Below the pieces are notes generated by a model. That model saw nothing but the letters and a program-made list of their open reading frames with translations, did no database searches and was not told the origin of the DNA. A program made the translations under genes and the position numbers. From the NCBI GenBank assembly GCA_028284565.1, contig JANQRM010000007.1:1-30233 (forward strand): DNA of 30,233 nucleotides. The letters are read 5' to 3'. This stretch comes from Anaerolineae bacterium. Its GTDB lineage: Bacteria; Chloroflexota; Anaerolineae; Aggregatilineales; Phototrophicaceae. Shown one piece after another: positions 14,403 through 22,741 of this stretch (position 1 is its first letter; each line of letters starts with the position of its first letter).

Positions 14403-14942
14403 TTAGAGGTTGTACTCTAATTCAATCTCATCTCGTATGGGTATGCCATGCATGCCAACAATCGGAATTTGTGGCTTAATCCGTCGGGCTTGAGCAATTG
14501 CACCGCGATGAACCTGAACCAATTCATAGTCGCGCTTTTGCCAAAACTTGAGAGCTTCTAAATTATCATTCGTTGTAATCAACCAGATTCGTTGACAACC
14601 TTTTTCCTTTGCCATCTCCTTGACCGCATCGACCAAAGCTGTGCCAATTCCTTTCTGTTCATCAACACTATCAATTGTCGTAATCTCACATTCCTCATTC
14701 TCAATATGATAAGTCACAAGACCGAGTTGTTTAGGCTTTTCTTCGGCTTCTTCATCCTCATCTGCTTCGTCATTTTCCCTTTCTTCATCGTCGCCTCGCT
14801 CTGCAACAAAGCCTTCTAAGAGATGCCCATAGAGAGCTTTCCCCCGCGAGACAACCTGTGTTGTCCCCCAATGTTCATCTAAAAAATGTGCGACCCATTC
14901 GCGGTCTTCACGCCCAAGTGGACGAATGGTAAATTCGCTCAT
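14403..14942 (-). CDS. GNAT-family N-acetyltransferase with acidic insert
   Basis: 179-aa GNAT protein opening with MSEFTIRPLGREDREWVAHF. The acetyl-CoA loop is visible in the VDEQKGIGTALVDAV segment, followed by CQRIWLITTNDNLEALKFWQKRDYE. The motif is QKGIGTAL rather than the usual Q/RxxGxG/A with Arg first, a mild variant. A run of about 25 residues that is almost entirely Asp and Glu lies between two strands of the N-terminal half, an unusual low-complexity insert. The start at 14942 is chosen over 14999 because GGTGG lies about 6 nt before it. It is convergent with lspA, separated by 25 bp. The substrate is unknown. Confidence 0.88.
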   Translation of the reverse strand: MSEFTIRPLGREDREWVAHFLDEHWGTTQVVSRGKALYGHLLEGFVAERGDDEERENDEADEDEEAEEKPKQLGLVTYHIENEECEITTIDSVDEQKGIGTALVDAVKEMAKEKGCQRIWLITTNDNLEALKFWQKRDYELVQVHRGAIAQARRIKPQIPIVGMHGIPIRDEIELEYNL

Positions 14943-15096
14943 TTCCGCCACCTTTTTTGCTGTTCGTTCAATCACGCTAAAGAGTATAGCGCGTATCATG
15001 GATGTTGGGAAATAGTTCCACTATCTCCACATTTTCTCATTCGCGTTACAATCAGTGGGATTGGCGTATCTCTCAATGTAGTCAGGGGTTAGAATG

Positions 15097-15124
15097 AAAA
15101 ATCCCATCACAATGGATGAGATTT
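15097..15124 (-). terminator. Terminator of tRNA-Pro
   Basis: On the minus strand, AAATCTCATC (15124-15115) pairs with GATGGGATTT (15108-15099) with one G-U pair around a 6-nt loop, followed by Ts. It begins 6 bp after the tRNA 3' end. Confidence 0.7.
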
Positions 15125-15129
15125 AAGTG

Positions 15130-15203
15130 TCGGGGCGGCGGGATTTGAACCCACGACCTCACCGACCCGAACGGTGCGCGCTACCGGGCTGCGCCACGCC
15201 CCG
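15130..15203 (-). tRNA. tRNA-Pro (anticodon CGG)
   Basis: The minus strand gives a complete cloverleaf. The acceptor is CGGGGCG (15203-15197) with CGCCCCG (15137-15131). The D-arm holds GCGCAGCCCGGTAGCGC and the anticodon stem CACCG with CGGTG encloses TTCGGGT, anticodon CGG. The T-arm is CGGCGGGATTTGAACCC read in reverse complement. Discriminator A; the CCA end is not encoded. It decodes CCG. Confidence 0.96.
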
Positions 15204-15254
15204 AACATAAGTCAGAGTCTATAAGAAATCCAATTCACACACAAGAGCGAGTTT

Positions 15255-15878
15255 ATGACCCAAGAACATCCCAATACCCTGAGCGACGCACTCCGATCAC
15301 GTTTAAGTGGCATGCTGAATCGTATTGGTTTATCATTCCATCGACTCGGTATACATCCTGATGTTGTCACCTTTTTAGGCTTAGTTGTTGTACTCATCGC
15401 CGCGATATTTATTGCACAAGGACGTTTTTTGGTCGGTGGAGTGATTTTATTATTAGGCTTACCACTAGATGCAATTGATGGAGCGATTGCACGTGCCATG
15501 CAACGACAAGATAACTTCGGCGCAGTCCTCGATTCCACCTTAGACCGCTATGCTGATGGTCTGATATTAGGGTCACTCACTTATTATTATGCTGTTTTAG
15601 ACCGTTTCGAGATGATGGGCTTGGCGTTACTGGCTCTTGTGGGGAGCTACTTGGTCAGTTATGTTCGCGCTCGTGCAGATGGCACAGATGTCATGCTCAA
15701 GGTGCGAGTCGGCTTGTTCACGCGCTTGGAACGTGTTGCAATAATTATTCTGTCTCTCATATTAAGTGTATTGATTATTCCCGAACTCCTAGATATTGGG
15801 GTATTATTACTCGCTATTGGCACGAACTTTACTGCAGGACAACGCCTGTGGTTTGTCTATAAAAATCTCAATAAATAG
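15255..15878 (+). CDS. CDP-alcohol phosphatidyltransferase family protein
   Basis: 207-aa integral membrane enzyme with about 5-6 helices. The catalytic signature D-x2-D-G-x2-A-R-x8-G-x3-D-x3-D is complete at D72, D75, G76, A79, R80, G89, D93 and D97 (residues 72-97). Family members join CDP-diacylglycerol to an alcohol such as glycerol-3-phosphate or inositol phosphate; the acceptor here is not clear from sequence. It is followed 13 bp later by lgt, which uses phosphatidylglycerol. If this enzyme makes phosphatidylglycerol phosphate (PgsA-like), the two would form a logical pathway pair. A GAGCGAG stretch precedes the ATG. Confidence 0.92.
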   Translation: MTQEHPNTLSDALRSRLSGMLNRIGLSFHRLGIHPDVVTFLGLVVVLIAAIFIAQGRFLVGGVILLLGLPLDAIDGAIARAMQRQDNFGAVLDSTLDRYADGLILGSLTYYYAVLDRFEMMGLALLALVGSYLVSYVRARADGTDVMLKVRVGLFTRLERVAIIILSLILSVLIIPELLDIGVLLLAIGTNFTAGQRLWFVYKNLNK

Positions 15879-15891
15879 AGGTGACACTGTT

Positions 15892-16971
15892 ATGGAGTTT
15901 ACGCAAGAATATCTTTTATTAGGGGATACCATCCAAGTCCGTTATTACGGCATTATCATCGTCTTTGCTTTGTTGGTTGGCGCATTTGTTGCGTCAATTT
16001 TAGCGCGACGTGATGGACGTGACCCCGATCACATTTGGGGTGGCTTAACATGGGCGATTATCCCCGGCATCATCCTCGCACGGTTATGGTTTGTCTTCTT
16101 CCCGCCTGCGGAACTTATTGCTGGCTGTGCAACAGAAGACCCGAATGATATTTGTCAAAATGTCGCTTGGTTCATGGAGAACTTCTTCGATACGAACAAC
16201 GGAGCAATTGCCATTTGGAATGGTGGTTTGAGCATCTTCGGCGCATTAATTGGTGGCTTGATTGGGGTATGGCTCTATCTCAGTTCTGCACACAACAAGG
16301 TCTACAATCTTATCACCTTGATTTTTACCCCTGTCCTTTATGTTTGGGGCTTCTTGACTTGGATTCCTCGCGCGTTGCAACAACGGGTGAATGGAGACGA
16401 GGTCACACCTTACAAATATCAACGCCCGCAGAGCGATTTCCCAGAGGAAGGCATGGCGATGGCTCCATGGCTGGATATTGCCGCAGTTGGTATTCCCATT
16501 GCACAAGCCATTGGTCGCCTTGCCAATTACATCAACCAAGAACTCTATGGCTCGCCGACGAATTTACCTTGGGGTATTGGCATTGATCGTGATCATCGTG
16601 TTCCTCCCTATCTGAATGAAATTAACTATCCAGTCGAAGGGGCGAATCAAACCCTGTTTCATCCATTATGGGCATATGAAGCTATCTGGAATATCATTAC
16701 CTTTGTGATTCTCTGGATTCTCTTCAACAATCATCGTGAGAAACTACATCGCGGGGATATCTTTTTGCTTTATGTCATCTTTTATGCACCCATTCGTTTC
16801 TTGCTTGAATTCCTGCGTGTCTCACCTGCTTATCTTCCCGGTACATCGCTCAATAGCTCGCAAACCATCACTGGATTAGCCTTTGTGGTGGCATTGCTAA
16901 TTTTCCTTTATCGTCATCGCCCCGGCACATCTATTGAGCGTGAGGACTTACAACCTGCTGTTGAAGTCTAG
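15892..16971 (+). CDS. lgt: Prolipoprotein diacylglyceryl transferase
   Basis: 359-aa membrane enzyme that transfers diacylglycerol from phosphatidylglycerol to the lipobox Cys of prolipoproteins. The Lgt signature GRLANYINQELYG is intact, and HPLWAYEAIWN and PIRFLLEFLRVS are the other conserved segments. About seven helices are predicted. It is 70-90 residues longer than typical Lgt. The extra length is a mid-protein segment (about residues 135-190) with RALQQRVNGDEVTPYKYQR, between the N-terminal helices and the signature, and a GCATEDPNDICQN loop. GAGGTGA lies about 8 nt before the ATG at 15892; the open frame extends back to 15796 but that part overlaps the previous gene. Probably co-transcribed with the phosphatidyltransferase. 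Confidence 0.95.
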   Translation: MEFTQEYLLLGDTIQVRYYGIIIVFALLVGAFVASILARRDGRDPDHIWGGLTWAIIPGIILARLWFVFFPPAELIAGCATEDPNDICQNVAWFMENFFDTNNGAIAIWNGGLSIFGALIGGLIGVWLYLSSAHNKVYNLITLIFTPVLYVWGFLTWIPRALQQRVNGDEVTPYKYQRPQSDFPEEGMAMAPWLDIAAVGIPIAQAIGRLANYINQELYGSPTNLPWGIGIDRDHRVPPYLNEINYPVEGANQTLFHPLWAYEAIWNIITFVILWILFNNHREKLHRGDIFLLYVIFYAPIRFLLEFLRVSPAYLPGTSLNSSQTITGLAFVVALLIFLYRHRPGTSIEREDLQPAVEV

Positions 16972-16997
16972 TCTAATTTCCTATACTCAAATCTCTG

Positions 16998-17031
16998 CCC
17001 CGATAGAAAGTTTCTGTTGGGGTTTTTGTTT
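16998..17031 (+). terminator. Rho-independent terminator of the lgt operon
   Basis: CCCCGATAGAAA (16998-17009) pairs with TTTCTGTTGGGG (17011-17022) with G-U pairs, closing a tight loop when the inner pairs open, followed by TTTTTGTTTT. It is 27 bp past lgt. Confidence 0.88.
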
Positions 17032-17097
17032 TCTCATCTGACATCAACATACTTGGCAATCAGTCTGCGTTAAAATAAATTGTAATCTAAACTTTAA

Positions 17098-17125
17098 TTG
17101 ACAATACATCGAAAATCAATATATT
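17098..17125 (+). promoter_or_regulatory. Promoter of the ABC transporter operon
   Basis: TTGACA (17098-17103) and TATATT (17120-17125) are 16 bp apart, predicting a start about 30 nt before the ATPase ATG. This is one of the best promoter matches in the window. Confidence 0.65.
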
Positions 17126-17160
17126 AGAGATAGTGGTAATCAGGTAAAGAACGAGACACT

Positions 17161-18108
17161 ATGATTGAAACACAAGGTTTGACCAAAGATTTTGGTGATT
17201 TTCGGGCAGTTGACAATGTGACGCTCAATGTCCAACCGGGCGAGGTCATGGCAATGCTGGGTCCCAATGGCGCAGGCAAAACGACAACGGTTCGTATGAT
17301 GACTTCCATTCTTGCGCCGACCAGTGGACGCGCCCAACTCGCTGGATTTGATGTTCTCACACACCCAGAGGAAGTCCGCGCCCATGTCGGTGTTCTCACG
17401 GAACAACATGGGCTTTATGAACGGATGAAAGGGCTAGAGTATCTCGACTTTTTCGGACAAATTTACCATCTGGAGAAGCCTGTTCGGCGGCAACGCTCGC
17501 ATGATTTGATGGAACGCTTTGGCTTATCCGATGCTTTAGATAAACGGTTGGGCGAATATTCTAAAGGGATGAAGCAGAAATTGGCATTGGTACGTGCCAT
17601 GCTCCATGACCCGCCTGTCTTGCTCTTGGATGAACCGACTTCCGCAATGGACCCGCAAAGTGCCAAACAAGTTCGCGAAGCTATCCTCGAACTCCAGCGT
17701 GGTTCACGGACTTTCTTAATTACAACACACAATCTCACAGAAGCACAGATACTCGCAGATCGTATTGCCATCATTCGGCACGGACGTATCATTGCTAAAG
17801 GCACATTCGATGAACTCGCTCACCAATTTGCCAGCGAACCCATCATGGAACTGAAAATCAAAGGCGAACTCAATGGGTTGGCAGAGGACTTAGCCGAATT
17901 GATTACTGTGGACGAAGTGGGAACAGATTGGTTACGTTATCGCACGACTGACCCTACGAGCATTAACCCAGCCGTACTCCGACAAACCATAAAATTGGGT
18001 GTCGACGTGGTGACGCTCTCACAACTCACCCAATCATTGGAAGATATTTACCTCGAAGTCGTTGAAGAAGATGAAGCGAAGGAGTATCAACATGACAACA
18101 ACCACTAA
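17161..18108 (+). CDS. ABC transporter ATP-binding protein
   Basis: 315-aa ABC ATPase of the ABC-2 (CcmA/YbhF-like) class. The Walker A is GPNGAGKTT (G34-T42, K40). The signature is SKGMKQKLALVRAM, followed by Walker B VLLLDEPTSAMD and the switch His in ITTHNLTEA. The last 90 residues form the usual C-terminal extension. There is no clear SD before the ATG. The coding region overlaps the next gene, a permease, by 17 bp, so the two are translationally coupled and form one exporter. The substrate is unknown. Confidence 0.94.
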   Translation: MIETQGLTKDFGDFRAVDNVTLNVQPGEVMAMLGPNGAGKTTTVRMMTSILAPTSGRAQLAGFDVLTHPEEVRAHVGVLTEQHGLYERMKGLEYLDFFGQIYHLEKPVRRQRSHDLMERFGLSDALDKRLGEYSKGMKQKLALVRAMLHDPPVLLLDEPTSAMDPQSAKQVREAILELQRGSRTFLITTHNLTEAQILADRIAIIRHGRIIAKGTFDELAHQFASEPIMELKIKGELNGLAEDLAELITVDEVGTDWLRYRTTDPTSINPAVLRQTIKLGVDVVTLSQLTQSLEDIYLEVVEEDEAKEYQHDNNH

Positions 18109-19636
18109 ATCAACCACCGAACTTCATGCTTCATCCGTATCAACTCAACAGCCGACATCACAGGGTTTCCGCCAAACCATGCGGAATGCACTCATCATTA
18201 CGCGCCGAGAGGTTCGTGATAGCTTTCGTGATTGGCGTATAGTCGCACCGATTATCGTCTTGACGTTCTTCTTTCCCTTCTTGGCACAAGATGTTGCCTC
18301 ACGTTTTGCGGTCTTTCTGGAAGGTTACGGTGCTGAAATCATCGGTGAACGGACGATTCCCTTTCTCTTGATGATTGTTGGCTTTTTCCCCATTTCAATC
18401 TCTTTGGTCATCGCGTTAGAAACCTTCGTGGGTGAAAAAGAACGCAAAAGCCTCGAACCGCTTTTGAGTACACCCATGACGAACACTGAACTCTATATCG
18501 GCAAGACGCTCTCCGCGATGATTCCCCCCTTGATGGCGAGTTTTGGAGGAATGGTCGTCTATCTCTCGACCTTGCTGGGTGGGCAATTAGCGTGGCGACC
18601 TCCAGCGATGCTCATTGTTCAAATCTTCCTGTTGACGATTGTACAGGCATTGGTGATGGTCACAGGAGCTGTCGTTGTATCCAGCCAAACCACCAGCACC
18701 CGTGCCTCCAATCTCTTGGCGAGCTTTATCATCATCCCGATGACGTTGATCATTAATGGTGAAAGCATTATCATGTTCCTAGCCCCTGATGCCAATTCGC
18801 CCAGCGGAATAAGTGCCTTGTGGTCAATTCTGGTTGGGATGTTTGTGGTGGTGATTTTGCTTCTGCGTGTTGGAAACAGCATCTTCAATCGAGAAGAACT
18901 CTTAGGACGCACCATTGACAGCATCAACCTCCGTAATACGTTCCGCAAAGTTTGGCGATGGGCGCGGAGCAAGAATGATAAAGGCGTGATGGCGAGAGGC
19001 ATCAGTGAATGGTATCGTCAATCCGTTCCTTATTCGCTTCGCAAACTCAACGCCCCAATGATGATTTCCGGTGTGGTCTTCATTGTTGCCTTTGGTGCAG
19101 GGTTGATTGTCGGCTTACAACCGGAATGGCAATTGCCCTTAGAAGACCAGAGTACTTTTAACCAAACACAAGACTTCTTCGAGAACTTTGTCAATGTGTC
19201 GAGTGAAGTGCGCCTCCAAGCGATTGGATTCGTGATCTGGCAGAATGCACGAGTGTTGTTGGCGGCGACCATCCTTGCAATGTTTACTTTCGGCGCGGCA
19301 AGTTTAATTATCTCACCAATTGTCTATGCGATATTGGGTTATCTCTTCAGTCAATTCATGGTTGCTGGTTTTGATTTAACCTTGTTTTGGGGAGCGATAC
19401 TCCCACACGGGATTGTGGAAATCCCCATCATCCTCATTGCAACAGCCACTGCCTTTCATCTGGGTTCGACAATTACCAAGCCACCTGCAGGTTCAACAGT
19501 CGGTCATGCGTGGTCAGTTGCACTTGGCGATACCATCAAAATTTGGGTGGGGGTCATCATCCCCGGTTTGATACTGGCGGCACTTCTGGAAGTATTACTC
19601 ACACCACAAGTTGTCGGTGCAATCGTCGGTAGCTAA
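18092..19636 (+). CDS. ABC-2 permease fused to a SpoIIM-like membrane domain
   Basis: 514-aa protein in two halves. Residues about 40-270 are an ABC-2 permease: a cytoplasmic start with ITRREVRDSFRDWR, membrane helices, FVGEKERKSLEPLLSTPM and helices around VQALVMVTGAVVVSSQTTS. Residues about 305-510 resemble SpoIIM: IWQNARVLLAATILAMFTFGA, then LPHGIVEIPIILIATATAFHLG and a helix ending near the C terminus. SpoIIM-type domains usually occur as a separate protein. AAGGAG is 7 nt before the ATG at 18092; the longer frame to 18062 lacks such a site. It overlaps the ATPase by 17 bp and so is part of the same exporter. Confidence 0.88.
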   Translation: MTTTTKSTTELHASSVSTQQPTSQGFRQTMRNALIITRREVRDSFRDWRIVAPIIVLTFFFPFLAQDVASRFAVFLEGYGAEIIGERTIPFLLMIVGFFPISISLVIALETFVGEKERKSLEPLLSTPMTNTELYIGKTLSAMIPPLMASFGGMVVYLSTLLGGQLAWRPPAMLIVQIFLLTIVQALVMVTGAVVVSSQTTSTRASNLLASFIIIPMTLIINGESIIMFLAPDANSPSGISALWSILVGMFVVVILLLRVGNSIFNREELLGRTIDSINLRNTFRKVWRWARSKNDKGVMARGISEWYRQSVPYSLRKLNAPMMISGVVFIVAFGAGLIVGLQPEWQLPLEDQSTFNQTQDFFENFVNVSSEVRLQAIGFVIWQNARVLLAATILAMFTFGAASLIISPIVYAILGYLFSQFMVAGFDLTLFWGAILPHGIVEIPIILIATATAFHLGSTITKPPAGSTVGHAWSVALGDTIKIWVGVIIPGLILAALLEVLLTPQVVGAIVGS

Positions 19637-19655
19637 GACGCGAGGCATAACAATG

Positions 19656-19679
19656 GGGCGAACTACGGTTCGTCCTTTT
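19656..19679 (+). terminator. Rho-independent terminator of the ABC operon
   Basis: GGGCGAAC (19656-19663) pairs with GTTCGTCC (19668-19675) around TACG, with TTTT after it. It lies 20 bp past the permease stop and just before the 3' end of the facing pseudogene. Confidence 0.75.
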
Positions 19680-19682
19680 AAG

Positions 19683-20587
19683 TTACGAAGCCAATAAGGT
19701 CGCTACAAGGTGATTACGCTCGTTTGAATCATTGCTAAGTCGCAATAACAGTTGATGCCATAACCACCGTATTACCCCTTCGCGGAAAAGGACAAAAAAG
19801 CCCAAGCCGAGTCCGGTCTTCAAAATGACATGCGAAATATCATCAGGCAAGGATAAACCTTGAAAGATGACGGGCAGTACAAGGAAAAAGAACAGTCCGG
19901 CATAAGTATAGGTGAGCAATTGCCAGACGAGAAAACCACCAATGCCCGAATCATGGAATCACGTGCTGATTCATCCTCTACAACGGATAGCATTCCCAGT
20001 AGACTACTAAGAATAGTGGATTGCACATGGTCGATATAAAATGCGATGAAAAAGGCAATCGAAAACACATTAAGATAAGCGACCCGCACGTTAGCAATGT
20101 ATGCTGATGGCATATAACTTCTATCACTAATCACTAATAAACTGACCAAAAAGCCAACCGTCAAGGTATTTAAAGCAATCGTCACAATCAGCCGAACCAG
20201 AAATTTCGTCCATAAGAAAGATGTTGCACGATGGAGATAACCCGTGCAAAATGCCCAGCTAGCGAACAACTTGCTGGCTGGCAAGACTCCATAGAGTTCA
20301 AAAGTGTTTTTGATTTGTTCCTGTGCAATCGAAGCCCGAATATTCACTGACCAAAACAAACCGTACACAGTATTCATCACGAGGACAATCAACAACAATA
20401 GAAGAGGCAACCAATCAATCGCCGTCACCCACATAAAGGCAAAGGCACACAAGATCACCACCCAGAAGAAGAGGAATCGTCCGGCACGATGAGGCATCTC
20501 ACGGGATTGTGCTAACGAATATTGAAAAATCGGATGTTGGCGAGGTGGATGATTTAACGATTGCCAAATTTTGTGACTCAAAATCAT
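19683..20587 (-). pseudogene. Frameshifted multi-pass membrane protein gene
   Basis: One membrane protein of about 300 aa appears to be split across two frames. The 5' part, from ATG 20587 (MILSHKIWQSLNHPPRQHPI), has five or six hydrophobic helices and reads well to about ESARD near 19955. The rest continues in another frame as SGIGGFLVWQLLTYTYAGLF to the stop at 19683. The downstream frame has a TGA just before this point and no start with an SD, so it is not a separate gene. A single missing base around 19940-19955 (for instance one C in the GATTCCATG run) would restore one frame. I do not recognise the family; its place opposite an ABC exporter suggests a transporter-like role. A sequencing or assembly error is possible. 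Confidence 0.7.
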
Positions 20588-20720
20588 GTAATAATGAAAC
20601 CTTTTCAATAAACACATTGAGTTATACACCAAAGTTATAGAGTTTCCTAAGTCTAACAAATGAAACTCACCAGCGTTGGTGTATTAGATGTGACTATTGA
20701 ACGAACTGAAAGCGACAATC

Positions 20721-21527
20721 ATGACTGACTGGACAGATTCTGAACAACTGAAAGCCCAACAATATAATAATTCAGTCAACTTAGGAGCAAGGATACATCT
20801 TCACACGCTCTACAGCGTGGAAGAAATTGATCTCCATCATCGCTTATTCAACTATCTGCTAGAAGACCTGCCTCAATCTGCCAATATCCTTGAAGTTGGT
20901 TGCGGACGGGGTGATTTCTGGAAAAATAACATGCCTCGTATTCCAGAGAATTGGACAATCACGCTTACGGACTTTTCAGATGGAATGCTTGCGGATGCAC
21001 GGACAAATTTGGGCGACCAAGCACGTCGATTCAACTTTGAAGTAATGAATGTACAAGCGATTCCATACGCAGAAAATGAATTCGACGCTGTGCTAGCCTA
21101 CTTCATGTTGTATCATGTGCCAGACCGTGAACAAGCTTTCCAGCAGGTTCGGCAAGTGCTAAAACCAGAAGGCAAGTTTTATGCGGTCACATTAGGCAAT
21201 GTTCATATGCATCAGTTTCGACATCTCGTAAAGCGTATCTTTGAAACGCATGACTCATTTGACAACTCAACATTGCCATTCAAACGTGAGAACGGGGTGG
21301 CACAATTGCAAACGGCATTTCGCCAAATCGAGACGATAGATATTGTCTCGCATATGGAAGTTACGGAAGTTGAGCCTTTAATAGATTATGTAAAATCCAT
21401 GCGTTCATTAATGTCGATGACTGATAAACAAGAAGCACAATTTCGAGAACAAGCGCAACGAGAGATTGATGCAAACGGATATTTTAGAATTGATCGGCAG
21501 GTCGCATTGTTTATCGCACAGAGATGA
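20721..21527 (+). CDS. Class I SAM-dependent methyltransferase
   Basis: 268-aa methyltransferase. Motif I, ILEVGCGRGDFW, lies at about residues 58-69; LTDFSDGML is the acidic motif-II loop, and FDAVLAYFMLYHVPD and LKPEGKFYAVTLG are motifs III/IV. The fold is that of Methyltransf_11/25 small-molecule enzymes. The ATG at 20721 is chosen over an in-frame TTG at 20697; neither has a strong SD. It precedes a GT4 glycosyltransferase by only 6 bp, so the two are co-transcribed, and the product may modify a sugar or glycolipid intermediate. The substrate is unknown. Confidence 0.9.
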   Translation: MTDWTDSEQLKAQQYNNSVNLGARIHLHTLYSVEEIDLHHRLFNYLLEDLPQSANILEVGCGRGDFWKNNMPRIPENWTITLTDFSDGMLADARTNLGDQARRFNFEVMNVQAIPYAENEFDAVLAYFMLYHVPDREQAFQQVRQVLKPEGKFYAVTLGNVHMHQFRHLVKRIFETHDSFDNSTLPFKRENGVAQLQTAFRQIETIDIVSHMEVTEVEPLIDYVKSMRSLMSMTDKQEAQFREQAQREIDANGYFRIDRQVALFIAQR

Positions 21528-21533
21528 GGTCAC

Positions 21534-22667
21534 TTGAAGTTAGCTTTAGTCCATGATTGGTTGAATCAAATCGGCGGGGCGGAGGATGTACTTGCAGAGT
21601 TTGTCCACTTCTATCCAGAAAGTCCCATCTTTACGAGTCTCTACGCACCGGATAAGATGCCATCAGCGTATTGTTCATGGGATATTCGTACCCTGTGGAT
21701 GGATAAACTACCATCTATCTATCAGAACCATCAACCTTATTTGCCGATTTATCCCTTAGCATGGCGTGGCTTAGACTTATCTGGCTATGATGTGCTTCTG
21801 AGTAACAAAAGCGGATTTTGTCATGGTGTGCAATTTGATGATTCCACCGTTCATATCTGTTATTGTCTTTCACCGACCCGCTATGTGTGGCAATTGGAAC
21901 ATTATCTTGCACGAGAAGGGCTAGGTAAAATCGTCGAGTTTGGCTTACGTCCTATGATTCGCTGGCTAAGGAAATGGGATTACAATGCCGCACAACGAGT
22001 GACCCATTTCATTGCTATCAGCACTGAAATTCAAAAACGTATTCGCACTTACTATGACCGTGACTCTGTGATTATCTTTCCGCCTGTTGAAACTTCCCGT
22101 TTTCAACCCGTGCCAAAAGACCATGTAGATGATTATTACTTGATTGTCTCTCGGCTGATTCCCTATAAACGTATCGACCTTGCCATCCAAGCCGCGAATC
22201 AATTGGGTGTAAAGCTCAAGATTGGTGGCAAAGGGCGAGACATGGACCATTTGCAAGCGATGGCGGGCGAGACTGTCGAGTTTCTTGGTTATGTAGCGGA
22301 CGATGAACTACCTGAACTGATGGCAAAGTGCAAAGCCTTCTTATTTCCCGGCTTAGAAGACTTCGGCATTACGCCAGTACAAGCGCAAGCCTGCGGTCGT
22401 CCGGTCATTGCCTATAAAGGGGGCGGGGCATTAGATACGGTCATTCCCGGCAAAACAGGTGAATATTTCGAGGAACAGACTGTGGAATCGTTGGTTAACG
22501 TCATGCAATCCTTTGATGATACCCGCTATGACTGCGAAACCAATCGTCAACATGCCATGCAATTCGATTCGTCAGTATTCCAACAACAAATTACCTCCTT
22601 TGTGGAGGGGGCATGGATAGCCCATCAACAGAATCAACTATTTGATTGGGAGATGTCTGCTTCTTAA
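21534..22667 (+). CDS. GT4-family glycosyltransferase
   Basis: 377-aa GT-B retaining glycosyltransferase of family GT4. The N-terminal half starts MKLALVHDWLNQIGGAEDVL, typical for this subgroup. The donor-binding half has YLIVSRLIPYKRIDLAIQAA, KIGGKGRD and the GLEDFGITPVQAQACGRPV loop with the conserved Glu. The start is TTG at 21534, with GAGG 5 nt before it inside the previous stop region. The ORF begins right at the conserved first strand, so this start is convincing. It probably elongates an envelope polysaccharide, given the Wzz-like protein next door; the sugar donor is not known. Confidence 0.93.
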   Translation: MKLALVHDWLNQIGGAEDVLAEFVHFYPESPIFTSLYAPDKMPSAYCSWDIRTLWMDKLPSIYQNHQPYLPIYPLAWRGLDLSGYDVLLSNKSGFCHGVQFDDSTVHICYCLSPTRYVWQLEHYLAREGLGKIVEFGLRPMIRWLRKWDYNAAQRVTHFIAISTEIQKRIRTYYDRDSVIIFPPVETSRFQPVPKDHVDDYYLIVSRLIPYKRIDLAIQAANQLGVKLKIGGKGRDMDHLQAMAGETVEFLGYVADDELPELMAKCKAFLFPGLEDFGITPVQAQACGRPVIAYKGGGALDTVIPGKTGEYFEEQTVESLVNVMQSFDDTRYDCETNRQHAMQFDSSVFQQQITSFVEGAWIAHQQNQLFDWEMSAS

Positions 22668-22741
22668 TGGCAAGACTACCCGCACTCACATTTCCATGAT
22701 AGGCTCACGTTTAGGACGCTGGCATACGAATAGGTGAATGA

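Noticed and set aside
19820..19919. Programmed frameshifting as an explanation of the split membrane gene
   Set aside because: No slippery heptamer with downstream structure was seen at the junction, so a mutation or sequence error is simpler.
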